Assembly: GCA_024291935.2 (NCBI GenBank)
Contig: JAGTYA010000024.1
Location: forward strand, 6,014,001-6,078,000
Source: Okapia johnstoni
Taxonomy: Eukaryota > Chordata > Mammalia > Artiodactyla > Giraffidae
Direction: 5' to 3'
DNA length: 64,000 bases
The notes beneath the pieces are model-generated. The model saw only the letters and a list, made by a program, of their open reading frames with translations, was not told where the DNA came from and searched no databases. The position numbers were made by a program, and so were the translations under genes. Below, in pieces: positions 1 to 11,000 of this stretch; the stretch's first letter is position 1, and every line of letters begins with the position of its first letter.

Positions 1-639
1 CATATACAGCACCCAGCCCAGTGCCTGGCACGTGAGCACCTGCAGATGGGGCTGGGGACATCATCGGGAGTTTCCAGGAAAATGAGGATCCCCTTGAGTC
101 TCAGAAAGCCAGGCCAGATGGTTCATAAGAGGTGGCCTTTCTGCGCGGATCTTTCTCCATGGTCGGATCCTGGTCCAAGACATGACAATTCTAAAGAGCA
201 TCCACAACAAGCACACAAGACAAGCACACAAATTTCAAGCAAAAAAAGATTTCTGCTGGTTCAAACATCTCAGAGATGAAGGGGGTCTTAAGTGTTCTTC
301 ATGGAAACCGTGTTGACAGCTCCATAGTGAGCCCTCCAGGCAGAGAATCCAGCAGCTCATCTCAGAGATCTTGAAAGGCTGAAAGCCCTGCTATGGCCTC
401 ACAAGTAGGCACAGAATCATCTGACAATGGCTGAAGACAAGCAAATGCCCCCAATGGCTGGGAGGAAGTCAGAGCCAAATCTGGGCAGCTTCCAGGTGAG
501 CCCGAGAGCAACACAAAATGTTCTCCAAACAAGACCACCAGAGGTCAAAGGATGATGAACGACGATGTTGCCAAGAAGATGCTCCATTTCCTGGGCCCAG
601 AGAAGACACGTCCTTACTCTTCTCACCCATGCATTCCCA
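1..639. other. Intronic sequence, no recognised element
   Basis: Part of the PTPRU intron after exon 16. I see no exon, no obvious repeat family and no open frame with a recognisable product. Confidence 0.5.
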
Positions 640-640
640 T

Positions 641-704
641 GGGATCTCTCTCTCTCTCCCTCTCTCTCTCTCTCTAAGGCGCACACACACACACACACAC
701 ACAG
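641..704. repeat. Compound microsatellite (CT)n then (CA)n
   Basis: A CT-rich run from about 641 to 676 is separated by AAGGCG from a pure CA run to about 702. The long spurious reading frames here come from the repeat. Confidence 0.9.
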
Positions 705-869
705 ATCCTGAGGACTAGCTTGCCCACACAGCTGGAAGCCTGAAAAGGAGGATGAGAGGAAGGAAAGTAAGAGCCAGCCCTCAGCTTCAAGGTGGGCACA
801 CAGGCACTGGCCTTGGCTTTCCCCAGCTCCATAATGACTGTGGGATAATCTGGGGGAGTAACCACTGGA

Positions 870-1405
870 CGCTTGCTCCTTGGAAGAAAAGCTATGACCA
901 ACCTAGACAGCATATTAAAAAGCAGAGACATTACTTTGCCAACAAAGGTCCATCTAGTCAAAGGTATGGCTTTCCCAGTAGTCATATATGGATGTGAGAG
1001 TTGGACTATAAAGAACGCTGAGTGCCAAAGAATTGATGCTTTTGAAGTGTGGTGTTGGAGAAGACTCTTGAGAGTCCCTTGGACTGCAAGGAGATCCAAC
1101 CAGTCCATCCTAAAGGAAATCAGTCCTGAATATTCATTGGAAGGACTGATGCTGAAGCTGAAGCTCAAACACTTTGGCCACTTGATGCGAAGAACTGACC
1201 CACTGGAAAAGACCCTGATGCTGGGAAAGATTGAAGGTGGGAGGAGAAGGGGATGACAGAGGATGAGATGGTTGGATGGCATCACCGACTCAATGGACAT
1301 GAGTTTGAGTAAACTCCAGGAGCTGGTGATGGACACGGAGGCCTGGTATACTGCAGTTGCAAAGAGTTGGACACAACTGAGCGACTGAACTGAACTGAAC
1401 TGAAC
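870..1405 (+). repeat. BovB LINE 3' fragment
   Basis: About 535 bases matching the 3' part of BovB (RTE clade). The decayed end of the reverse-transcriptase ORF is readable ([12 protein letters not shown].., YGCESWTIK.., [20 protein letters not shown]), followed by the GGATGGCATCACCGACTCAA tail and terminal CTGAACTGAA repeats. It is closely similar to copies at 30691, 36780, 39100 and 57150 in this window. It is 5'-truncated, contains stops and lies antisense to PTPRU. Confidence 0.93.
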
Positions 1406-1439
1406 CACTGGACAGCTGATGTTTTGCAGGGAGGACTGG

Positions 1440-1560
1440 AGGCCCAGAGGAAAGAATACTGGGTGTGGAGTCAGAGAAGCCTGAATGTGAATTCTGAGTC
1501 AAGTCACTTGACCGCTCTGGACCTTGGTTTCCTAATTTGAAATCAGGATCCTCAGACTTC
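1440..1560 (+). repeat. MIR fragment
   Basis: Degenerate MIR core: GGAGTCAGA, then CAAGTCACTTGACC and TTGGTTTCCTAATTTG in MIR order. Confidence 0.6.
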
Positions 1561-1817
1561 CCTCAAAGATAGGCACTCCCCCAAATCCCATCCACCCTTG
1601 ATGAAGACAGGCCACCAGTTATGCAACCAACAGCACGCTATTCGTCTCCTTCACTATTTGCAATTAGCAAGCACCTTTAAAGAAACACAACCTGTAACAA
1701 TAGCTAACAATATCTAATATACTGAGGGCTTTCATATGCCTGGCATGATTCTTAAGCCATTCAATCCTTAGAATAAGCCTATGATGTAGGTGTTATTGTT
1801 ATTCACCCTATTACATA

Positions 1818-2032
1818 GGGGCTTCCCTGGTGGCTCAGAGGGTAAAGAATCTGCCTGCAATGCAAGAGACCTGGTTCAGTCCCTGAGGTGGGAAGATTCC
1901 CTGGAGAAGGGAATGGCTACACACTCCAGTATTCTTGCCTGGAGAATTCCATGGACAGAGGAGTGTGGCAGGCTACACATGGGGTCACAAAGGGTCAGAC
2001 ACAACTGAGTGACTAACACTTTCACTTTTATG
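1818..2032 (+). repeat. Bov-tA SINE
   Basis: Starts GGGGCTTCCCTGGTGGCTCA (tRNA-derived head) and ends with the BovB-related tail CAGACACAACTGAGTGACTA followed by CACTTT. A nearly complete ruminant SINE. Confidence 0.93.
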
Positions 2033-2152
2033 GGCTTCCCAGGTGGCACTGGAGGTCAAGAACCCACCTGCCAATGCAGGAGACATAAGAGACACAGGTT
2101 TGATACCTGGGTCAGGAAGATCCCCTTGAGTAGGGCATGGCAACTCACTCTA
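2033..2152 (+). repeat. Bov-tA SINE, 3'-truncated
   Basis: A second head-to-tail copy beginning GGCTTCCCAGGTGGCAC, directly abutting the previous SINE. It stops after the GGCATGGCAACTCACTC region and lacks the distal tail. Confidence 0.85.
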
Positions 2153-2240
2153 TATTCTGAGGCCCAGAAGGGTTAAGTGACTTGCTCCTTAAGTGGCAGC
2201 ATTAGGATTCACACTCAGGCCCATCTGACTCCGGGATCCT

Positions 2241-3104
2241 ACTGTTTTCCTCTTCCTGATAAAAGGGCATTTGCAGTGTCAAATAAGGGGTATTTATTTG
2301 ACAAACCATTTGGCTGGAACCCTCTGGTTCCCACTGTGGTCAACAGATCTGGAGGGTAAGAACCCAGAGAGTTTGAGGGTTTCACGGCAGGATCAGGATC
2401 CACAGGGGCACATTCCAACAACTTGGGAACATCCCAGCTCAACATTTACTCAGCATGGGAAGTCCCTATTTAAAATTTCCATATTGAGGTTGCATCCAAT
2501 CAACATGATTCTAAACCACAAAAATCTGGCCTCCCTGTTAGGAAAAGAAAAGTAGCAGCTAGACCAGGACGGGGCATAAAGAGAGAATCCTTAAGACTAA
2601 GCTTCAGTCTCCTGAATATGTCTTGAGCTTCCCAGCCATCACACCTTCCCCCTGTATCCAGCATCCCGCCTTCACTGTCCACCCCTCCTCACAGTTCATC
2701 AAATCTTATCCATTTCAGCTGAAACCCTGACCTCCCCTGCCCAAAGCTGTGTCTTCTCAAGACTATGGCAACACTAACTGTCCCCGCTACTCCCCCAGCA
2801 GTTAGCCCGGTGCTGACTTTCTTGGGTCCATCTCACCTCCCAACTAGTCAGTGAGCTCCTTGGGTGCAGAGTCCGTGTTTCCTGCCTCTCTCCGTCTTTC
2901 CCTAGGACTCAGCAGCAAGATGTGTGCCCACACCACCCCCACCTCCCACTCCCCACAAAACCCGCTTGAGTTTTCAGCCCAAGCGGACCTCACCAGGTCG
3001 TCCTCTGTGCATTGACACATTCTGTTCCTCGTGCACAGATGCCTTTCCTTCCCCGTCTCTGCCAACCCAAATCCTACCCGGTCCACCAGGCCTGTGTGGT
3101 ACAG
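2241..3104. other. Intronic sequence, no recognised element
   Basis: No exon with matching phase, no convincing repeat. C-rich from 2630 to 3080. Confidence 0.4.
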
Positions 3105-3300
3105 CCGAAACAGCAATTCGCAATTCAAAAAAGTCCTGCATTTAAATCCTGACTCTGCCACCTTCTGGCGGTTTGACCCAGACAAGTGATTCTCCTCTCT
3201 GGGTCTCTGTTTCCTTGTTTGTAAGATGAAGAGTTGATTAACAGCTTCTATGCAGGGCTGTAGTTAAATTTAATGAGGGAAGGTCCCGAAGAACATCATG
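3105..3300 (+). repeat. MIR fragment
   Basis: The order AAATCCTGACTCTGCCACC, GACAAGTGATTCTCCTCTCT, TTTGTAAGATGAAGAG matches the MIR consensus. Confidence 0.7.
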
Positions 3301-3559
3301 CAGAAATGCGAGTCAATGGGCTTGAAAGCATAAATGAAATGGACACATTGCTAGACAGAACGTAACTTCCTAAAAGTCTCTTGAAAAAATACAAAGCTTG
3401 GATAGCCCTTTACTCCTTTAAATAAACTGAATTAAAAGTTTTAAATGTTTCTATAAATAAAACAAAAAAAAGGACTGTTTTGGTTTTACAGATGAATTCC
3501 ACCCAACTTTCAGGGAGTTGGAGTCAACGACTCCAATCTTCTGTGATAAGGAAAAAAAG

Positions 3560-4250
3560 AGATAAGACTTCTGTGCATTTTATAAGACAAGTAGAATCTG
3601 GATACCAGAAACCAGACAAAAATTACACAAAAAGGAAAATTACAGGCCAATCCCACTGGGGAATACAGCTTTAGAATCTTGAACAATATTATAATTATAC
3701 TAAATCCAATAATTCATAAAAAAAATATTATGCATCAAGACCAAGTTGAATTTACCCCAGGAATGAAAGGTTATTTTAACATTAGAAAATCAATCAACAC
3801 AATATTGTAAAGCAATTATCTTCAAATTAAAAATAAATAATTTTTTAAAAAGAGAAAAAAAGGAAAATCTAAAACTGTCACTCACCTCACTAACAAACTA
3901 AAGGAAGAAAAATGACATTATGAGTAGCATCTAAAGAGTCAAACAAATAGACAAATATAACAATACAGAAATAGACTCACAGACATGGAGAACAAATTAG
4001 GGTTTGCCAGAAGGGAAAGGGGTGGGAAGAAGGGCAAAATAGATGAAGAGGATTTAGAGGTACAAACTACCAGTTATAAATTTAAAAAGCCACAGGGATG
4101 TAATATACAGCACAGAGAATATAGTCAATAATATTGTAATAACTTTCCACGGTGTATAAATCTGTAAAAATATCCGATCACTATATTATATACCTGAAAC
4201 TAACAATACTGTAAGCCAGCTTTACTTCAATAAAAAAAGAAAGTTTATCA
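3560..4250 (+). repeat. L1 LINE 3' region fragments
   Basis: A-rich L1 3' sequence. It includes the common artiodactyl L1 end AATATTGTAAAGCAATTATC at about 3800, and a second block (3960-4245) with CAGACATGGAGAACAAA and TTTACTTCAATAAAAAA. Coding capacity is lost. Confidence 0.75.
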
Positions 4251-5345
4251 AGGTGTATGGATATAAGACCAATATCTATTCACACAAAAATCAATTGCAT
4301 TTCTCTATATGACCAATACTTAGAAATATAATATTCTAAAAATGTACCCCATGTATGCTGGGAAAACTGGACATCCATATGCAAAAGAATGAAGTTGGAC
4401 CCTTATCTAACATCATACACAAAAATTAACTCAGAAAGGACTAAAAACCTAAATGTAAGACCTAAACATAGAGCAAAAGCTTCATGACATCAGATTTGGC
4501 CAGAATTTCTGGGCTATGACACCAAAGGCATAAGCAACAAAAAGAAAAAAACAATCAAAATGGACGACATCAAAGTATAAACATTTGTTCATCAAAAGAT
4601 ACTAATCACAGAGCAAAAAGGCAACCCACAGAATGAGATAAAAAATGTTTGTAAATTATTTATCTGAAAAGGATTAATATCCGGAATATAGAACTCCTAA
4701 AACTCAACAGCAAAAGGACAAGCAGCCCAATTCAAAAATTCTCCAAATAAAGTACACAAACAGCCAATAAACACATGAAAGGATGCTCAGCATCACATCA
4801 CTCCAGCATTAGGGAAAAGAAAATCGAAACAAGACACTGTCTCACATCCATGGTTGGCTGCTGTAAAATTTTTTTTTCTTTAACAGAAAACAAGTACTGG
4901 CAAGGATGTGGGGAAAACTGGAACCCCTGTGCAATACTAGGGGGAATGCAAAATGGTGCAGGCACAGTGGAAAACAGTATGGCAGGCCCTCAAAAAATTA
5001 AAAATAGAACTACTATATGATCCAGCAATTCCATTTCTGGGTATATACCCAAAAGTACTGAAAGCAGGGACCCAGAGAGATATTTGTATACACCCATGTT
5101 CATAGCAGGCTTCCCTGGTGGCTCAGACAATAAAGAATCTGCTTACAGTGCAGGAGACCTGGGTTCCATTCCTGGGTGGGGAAGATCCCCTGGAGAAGGG
5201 AATGGCAACCCATTCCAGTATTCTTGCCTGGAGCATTATTCACAATAGCTAAAACTTGGAAACCACCCAAGTGTCTATCAACAGGCAAATGGATCAGAAA
5301 AGCGAGCATATACATACAATAGAATATTATTCATCCTTATAAAGA
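4250..5345 (+). repeat. L1 LINE, ORF2 3' end
   Basis: The L1 ORF2 C-terminal region is readable on the plus strand in broken frames, followed by the region with GCACAGTGGAAAACAGTATGG and TTCATAGCAG..CATTATTCACAATAGC. A Bov-tA SINE at 5107-5234 interrupts it. Confidence 0.8.
5107..5234 (+). repeat. Bov-tA SINE inserted in L1
   Basis: Starts GGCTTCCCTGGTGGCTCAGA and ends TATTCTTGCCTGGAG. The L1 sequence TTCATAGCA / GCATTATTCACAATAGC continues directly across it, so it is a later insertion. Confidence 0.92.
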
Positions 5346-5354
5346 AAGGCAATT

Positions 5355-5500
5355 TTGGAAGCTTCTTGGCAGCCCAGTGGTTAGGACTCTGAACTTCCAC
5401 TGCAGGAGGCACAGGTATGACCCCTGGCCAGGGAATTAAGATCCCTCATGCCACTCGGTGCAGCCAAAAGCTAAAAGTTAACAAAATTAATTTTCTCAAA
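5355..5500 (+). repeat. CHR-type tRNA-derived SINE
   Basis: CTTCTTGGCAGCCCAGTGGT, TTCCACTGCAGGAGGCACAG and GGCCAGGGAATTAAGATCCC are in the order of the Cetartiodactyla CHR SINE family; it ends with an A-rich tail. Confidence 0.8.
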
Positions 5501-7095
5501 AAGCAATTTTAAAAAAGGCAGTTCTAAAAGATGCTACGACATGGATGAACTCTGAGGACATTACGCTAAGTGAAATAAGCTAGTCCCTAAAGACAAGTAC
5601 TGCATGATTCCACTTATATGAGACAGTAATCAAAGTCATAGAAAGTAGAATGCTGGCGGCCAGGAACTGAGAAGAAGAGAACAGGGAGTTTAATGGTGCC
5701 GAGTTTCAGTTTTACAAAATGAAAACCAATCCTTAGATTCAATGCAAATTCCGCCAACAAAGTTTTCCAAGGAATTTGAAGAGATGATTCTAAAATTTGT
5801 AAGAAAAAGAACAAGGGCATATATAGCCAAGACATCCTTGGTGAGGAACAAGGCTGGGAGGGCTTGATGTTTCAGATATCAAGACCCAGATACCTATGAT
5901 AATTAGCTAGTTTGGTACTGACACAGGAATCACCAAACTGGCCTATGATAAAGAACAGGAAGCCAAAACATAACCCATATATATATATGGAAATGTGATA
6001 TATGATACGGGGTGGCTCTGCAAATCAGGGGTGAAAATATGAACTATAATACCCGATGCTGGGACAGTTGGTTTTCCCTATAGAAAAAAATAATTTATAT
6101 CACATACAAAAATTGCCTATAAATGGATAAAGATGTAAAAGTGAAATGCAAAATATTAAAAGTTTTCAAAAAAAGTAAAAATGTCTCACGACCTTGCATA
6201 CAGAAGAATTCATTAAACAAACACAAAAATAGAAATCAAAAAGGAAAAGACTGATGAACTTGACTAAATCGACATAAAAATCTGTTCATCCAAAGACACT
6301 ATAAATAACCAGTGAAGATGAGCCACAAATTGGGAGAAGATATTTGCAATTCATAAGAGACAAATGAGTCTCATCCTAAATATATAAAGAACTCCTAAAA
6401 ACCACTAAGAAAGCAACAGAAAACCAAACAGAAAATTAGGTAAAAGACATGAACAGGCATTTTACGGAAGAAGAAACCTGAATGGCCGATGATGATTTGC
6501 AAATATGTTCAACTTCATTAGTAATCAGAGAAATGCAAATTAAGACTATAGAGAATTACCATCTTTATACAAACTAGTTTGGCAAAAGTGGAGAAGCCTG
6601 GCAAGTTTTGATCTCGATGTGGAGCGATGGAAACTCTTACACCCTGCTGCTAGGAATGAACACAGGCAAAGATGCTTTGGAAAACAATTTGGCCCTGTCT
6701 CAGAAAGCAGAACAAGCACATATTTTATAATCCAGCAGCTCTTATTTCCAGAAGCTGCTGTGCAGGTGCATCTAGAGATTCATTTAAGAACATTCACAGC
6801 AGCCTCGTTTGTAGTAACAGGAAAACTAGGAACAAATCAAATGCCTGTGGATGGCAGGATGGAGAAATAAATTGTGATATATTCATACAATGGAAAACTA
6901 TACATCAGAGAAAATAAATGAACTATAGCAAAACATCCACCTGGGTAAATGTTGGAAACATGGTGTTGAGCTGAAAAATAGAGAGCAATTTCATTTTTAT
7001 CAAGCTCAGAAATGAGTGAAATTATACAATGCACTGTTTGGGGACGCATGCACACATGGTAAAAATTACTCCCCAAAAGCCCAGAAAGTTATAAA
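5500..7095 (+). repeat. L1 LINE fragments
   Basis: Several L1 ORF2 and 3' pieces (for example around AATTCCGCCAACAAAGTTTT, TTTGGTACTGACACAGGAAT and CAATGGAAAACTATACATCAG). They are multiply broken and not coding. Confidence 0.75.
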
Positions 7096-7344
7096 CATAA
7101 ATTTCAAGGGAATATTTACATCTAAGAGGGAGGTAGGGGCTATGAGAGACACATTCAGATGACTTTCAAATTCACCAGTGGGCTTCACCAGTGTTTATTG
7201 TATTGTTACCTCTTCATGATTTTCATAAGTATTCTATTTCCTTTTGTACAAATCAGCACTAAGTCGGATAAAAAGATGTGTGATGAAGCGATTGATGACA
7301 AGCTCCTAGCATACACAGCTGACTCACTCTCTTCTCCCGGCAGG

Positions 7345-7500
7345 CCAGCCATAGCACTAAATGATGTGTACACCTTCTCATTTAGTCTCCCAGCAGCACC
7401 ACCAGCAGAGATGATCTTCATCCTCATTTTATACGTGAGGAAGCAGACAATCAGAGAGGTTAAGCCACTTGCCTCAGGTCACACAGCTCAGGAGACCTGA
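7345..7500 (-). repeat. MIR fragment
   Basis: CAGAGAGGTTAAGCCACTTG and CAGGTCACACAGCT are the reverse-strand MIR core. Confidence 0.75.
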
Positions 7501-7855
7501 GACGCAAACTGAGGTCTAACTCCAGAGCACTTCCTTTTACACAGCAAGAAGAAGGTGGCTCTGACTCCACAGCAGTGCTCCCTCCCCTGAGACCCCAGAA
7601 CACTTCTCACAATTAACATGTGAACTCACACTCCTTTTAGATGAATCTAAGACCTCGATTTTCATAAAGCTCCTCCAGTGCAAAGACAACACAGGTGCCT
7701 TCTCTGGTACCAGGGCGCGTGCTGGTACCCAGCAGGATGCTAAGTCCTGTTGGTTTGAGGTGTTACAGAATCCGCTGATGGGGGGCTCTGTGCTGTTGGC
7801 TCAGAAGTCTGGGGCAGGAGTGCCTGGGGACCACGGGGAAGGGGCAGGCACTCAC

Positions 7856-8013
7856 CCCGGGGGCTGTAGCCATGGGCGTCCATGAAGGAGAGGCCCAGCC
7901 GCTCATCCTCCTGCAGGGTGCTCTGGTCCGTGAAGCTCCGGTCCACAGCACTCATCATGTGGGTCTTCTCCTGGCGGTAGTTGACGGTGGCCTTGGTCAT
8001 GTTCGCTGGCTTC
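7856..8013 (-). CDS. PTPRU: PTPRU exon 16: cytoplasmic juxtamembrane segment
   Basis: 158 bases. The acceptor is CTTCTGCAG|G and the donor is CCGGG|GTGAGT; phase 2 in, phase 1 out. It encodes [20 protein letters not shown], then [20 protein letters not shown] and [13 protein letters not shown]. This is the start of the juxtamembrane region that in this family binds catenins and is phosphorylated (family knowledge). The next exon is not in positions 1-7855, so it lies beyond the left end. Confidence 0.96.
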
Positions 8014-11000
8014 CTGCAGAAGAGGGTTAATGGGAGATATGGGTGCTCAGCTGGGCAGGACAGCACCCAGAGGTGGATGGGGAGACCCGGCAGCCAGGGG
8101 GCCTTGAGGCCAGGAGCCAGTCTAGAAGCATCTCTGGATGCTGAAGGGACTCTGGCCCCATCCTTTGCTCACCAGACCCAGAAAGCGGCCTCTTCGCCCA
8201 AAAGGGACTGGGTGGGGTGCCTGATGCTGGGAAAGATTGAAGGCAGAAGGAGAAGAGGGCTACAGAGGATGAGATGGTTGCATGGCATCACCGATTCAAT
8301 GGACATTAGTTTGAGCAAACCCTGGGAGATGGCGAGGGACAGGGAGGCCTGGCACACTGCAGTCCATGGGATCGCAAAGAATCAGACACAACTTGGGGAC
8401 TGAACAACAAGGGTCCCTATCCTGTGGACCTTTGCTGAGAGCAAGGGATGGAGCAGCAGTGGCCCCAGGCTGGAATCGGCCTCCTAACTCTCACTGGGCC
8501 TGAGGGCTCAGGAAATGGGGAGGACAGTCACTCTAGGCCTATTTTGGTGTCACAACAATCACCGCATCCACAACGAGCAAGATGACTGCCCAGCTCCGGC
8601 CCCTGCAGGCCCCACACGTAACCCTCCTTCCTCTGGCCTCACCAGGCAGCTGCCCTGGGACCTCTTCCTCCTGCATGAGAAAGTATTGAACTTCTCCTTC
8701 AGGCAGAGGGTCTGGCTAGAGCTCAGCCAGTCTTAGTATCCAGTGGGCACAGAATAAATTCCAAACACAACTTTTTCTTACCCCCAGGATCCCCAGGATG
8801 GTCCTACACAGGCCACACTAGACTTAAGTAATCCACACAGTAATCCATATTCCTGTCGCTACCCACCAGTCCATCCAGCTGCCGGAAAGAGCAGAGGGAG
8901 AAGGCCCAGCCCCTCCTGAGAGGGGGAGCTTCTGGAGAGGCCTCTGGGCAGGGACCCCTGCACAGCCCAGGTCTCCAGCCCAGCTTCACAGATGAGGATG
9001 GCAGTTTGCAACCCCAGGGAACTCGGATGAAAGTGGGAGGGAGACGGGGGTAGGGAGGCAGGGATCAAGGTTCTATGTCTGAGGGGCTGAAACACAGGCA
9101 AAGGGAAAGGACATGGGAACGATGCTGAGACTGGAGAAGGGCCAGGCCCGATCACAGGGAAGGCTCGAGACCAGAGAGCCATTCACTTGCCCAGCCCTAC
9201 AGCATGCAGGATGCGGGGCAGACCTGAGAGAGGACTTCCAGGTCAGGCGGGCTCAGGGACACTGGTCATCGTGGAGATGAAGAGGATAGTGTAGGACGCC
9301 CCCAGAGAGACAGGCAAACTCCACTCAGCCCGTCCTGGCCCCAGAGCTGCTGGGGGCAGGGAGAGGGACAGGATGACCTCTAGATGTCCCTCCTGCCAGG
9401 ACAACAATGTGTTTCCTCTGGCAAACACAGGAAAGAGGGCTCTGTGTCCATGCTGGGGACCAGTGTGGCTATGCACTGCAGTGGGTGTGACTTTCCCAAT
9501 CTGAGAGACGGCTCAGCGGGCCCAAGCCTCCGACTCCCACCCACCCTTCAGGCTCTGGATATCTCCCTCACTGTGGCCCAGGGCAGAGCCAAAGACCCTT
9601 TGGGGGCAGCTGAGGAGAGGTCTCTGTGGCTGTGACACTGACCATCAACATAAGAGAGAAGGTGGAGGAGGAAGGGAGGTGAAAAGGGAGACAAGGGTAG
9701 GACAAGAGAATTAGGAGGACACAGAGAAGGGAGAGGAGGGGAAAAAAAGGAATAATGACAAGGAGAGAGAAGGGGAAGGAGACAGGGTGGCAGGGGACAG
9801 GTCAGACACCAGTGACCATGGGGATGACAGAGGGCCTCGGACAGAGGACAGCCTGTCAGGCTGGCTGGACCATGGAGCCCCAGGAGGACCCATCCCCAGT
9901 AGATCCTGGCCTAGGAGGCAGTCTGCAGTGGTGAAGCACAGGGCTCTGTTCCCGCCCAGGCCTCCTGCTCTACTTGGCAGAAGAACTTCAAACACCAACC
10001 AGCCAGATCCAAAGACAGAGCCAGGAGAGACACCTCTCACTGCGGCCTCCAGCTGACCTCAGGGTGAGATCAAGCCGATTCCGTGTAATACGGATACTAG
10101 GAAAAGTTCTGCATTTAGGTTCAAAATTAGATGCTCTGTGACAACCTAGAGGGGTGGGATGGGGTGGAAGATGGAAGAGAGGTTCAAGAGGGAGGAGATA
10201 TATGTATACCAGTGGCTGATTCATGTTGATGTATGGCAGAAAGCAACACAATATTGTAAAGCAATTATCCTCCAATTAAAAATAATTTTTAAAAAAGAAT
10301 ATATATGTATATATATATATGTATATATATATATAAAAAGAATATATATGTATATATATATGTATATATTTTTTAAAAAGAATATATATGTATGTGTAAC
10401 TGAGTCACTTTGCTATACAGCAGATATTAACACAACACTGTAAATCAACTACACTTCAATAAAATAACTTTTTTTAAAAAAACAGCTGCAGAGTAGAGGG
10501 AGCAGGTGAGCTGCCTTGTTAGGAGCTCAAGGAAAAGCTGAGCTGGAGGCTCCATGTGAGTTGACGGGGGTGTGGTTGCTGGAAAAGCCAGTGTGACAGT
10601 GGGTGATGTATATGCAAGAAGAGGGTCCAGGGATGAGGTGAGACCACCGTCTTCTGGGCTGGTCCGGGGCCACCTGAGCCTGCTCTGCAAGGAAGGGACT
10701 TCCCTGCATGGGTGCAGGGGAATGACCTAGAAGGCTTGCAGGGTCAGAGATCCCAGAGGCAGAAAACAGAGCGGCATCGGCAGGCCATGGAGTTAGAGGG
10801 GGGCCTGGGCTGTAACCCCATCTCTGCACTTCCTGTGACCTCTGACAAGTCCTTAACGTCCCTGAGCCTCAGTTTCCTCATCAGTGAAATGGGGCGATCA
10901 CAGGGCCTCTTCTCAGGGTTGCTGTATGGTTTCTGTGTGAAGAACTGAGCCCAGGGGAGGCGCCCAGGGCACAGTAGGTCTGAGGAGATGGGCCCAGCTG

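Larger units (their letters stand above)
1690..2240 (-). repeat. MIR split by two SINE insertions
   Basis: Both ends look like one reverse-oriented MIR: 1690-1817 up to CACCCTATTACATAG and 2155-2240 from GGCCCAGAAGGGTTAAGTGA onward. The gap is filled by the two Bov-tA copies listed separately, which are therefore younger. Confidence 0.6.

Noticed and set aside
674..1408. 244-codon minus-strand frame
   Set aside because: It is the reverse strand of a BovB 3' fragment plus a microsatellite. Similar reverse frames appear at 28168, 36652 and 57059 over the other BovB copies.
1818..1900. tRNA gene in SINE heads
   Set aside because: Bov-tA and CHR heads descend from tRNA promoters but do not fold into an intact tRNA. 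They are SINE copies.
1..7855. Next PTPRU exon (juxtamembrane, start of D1)
   Set aside because: I looked on the minus strand for the conserved segment expected after exon 16 and did not find it; the region is mostly L1 and SINE.
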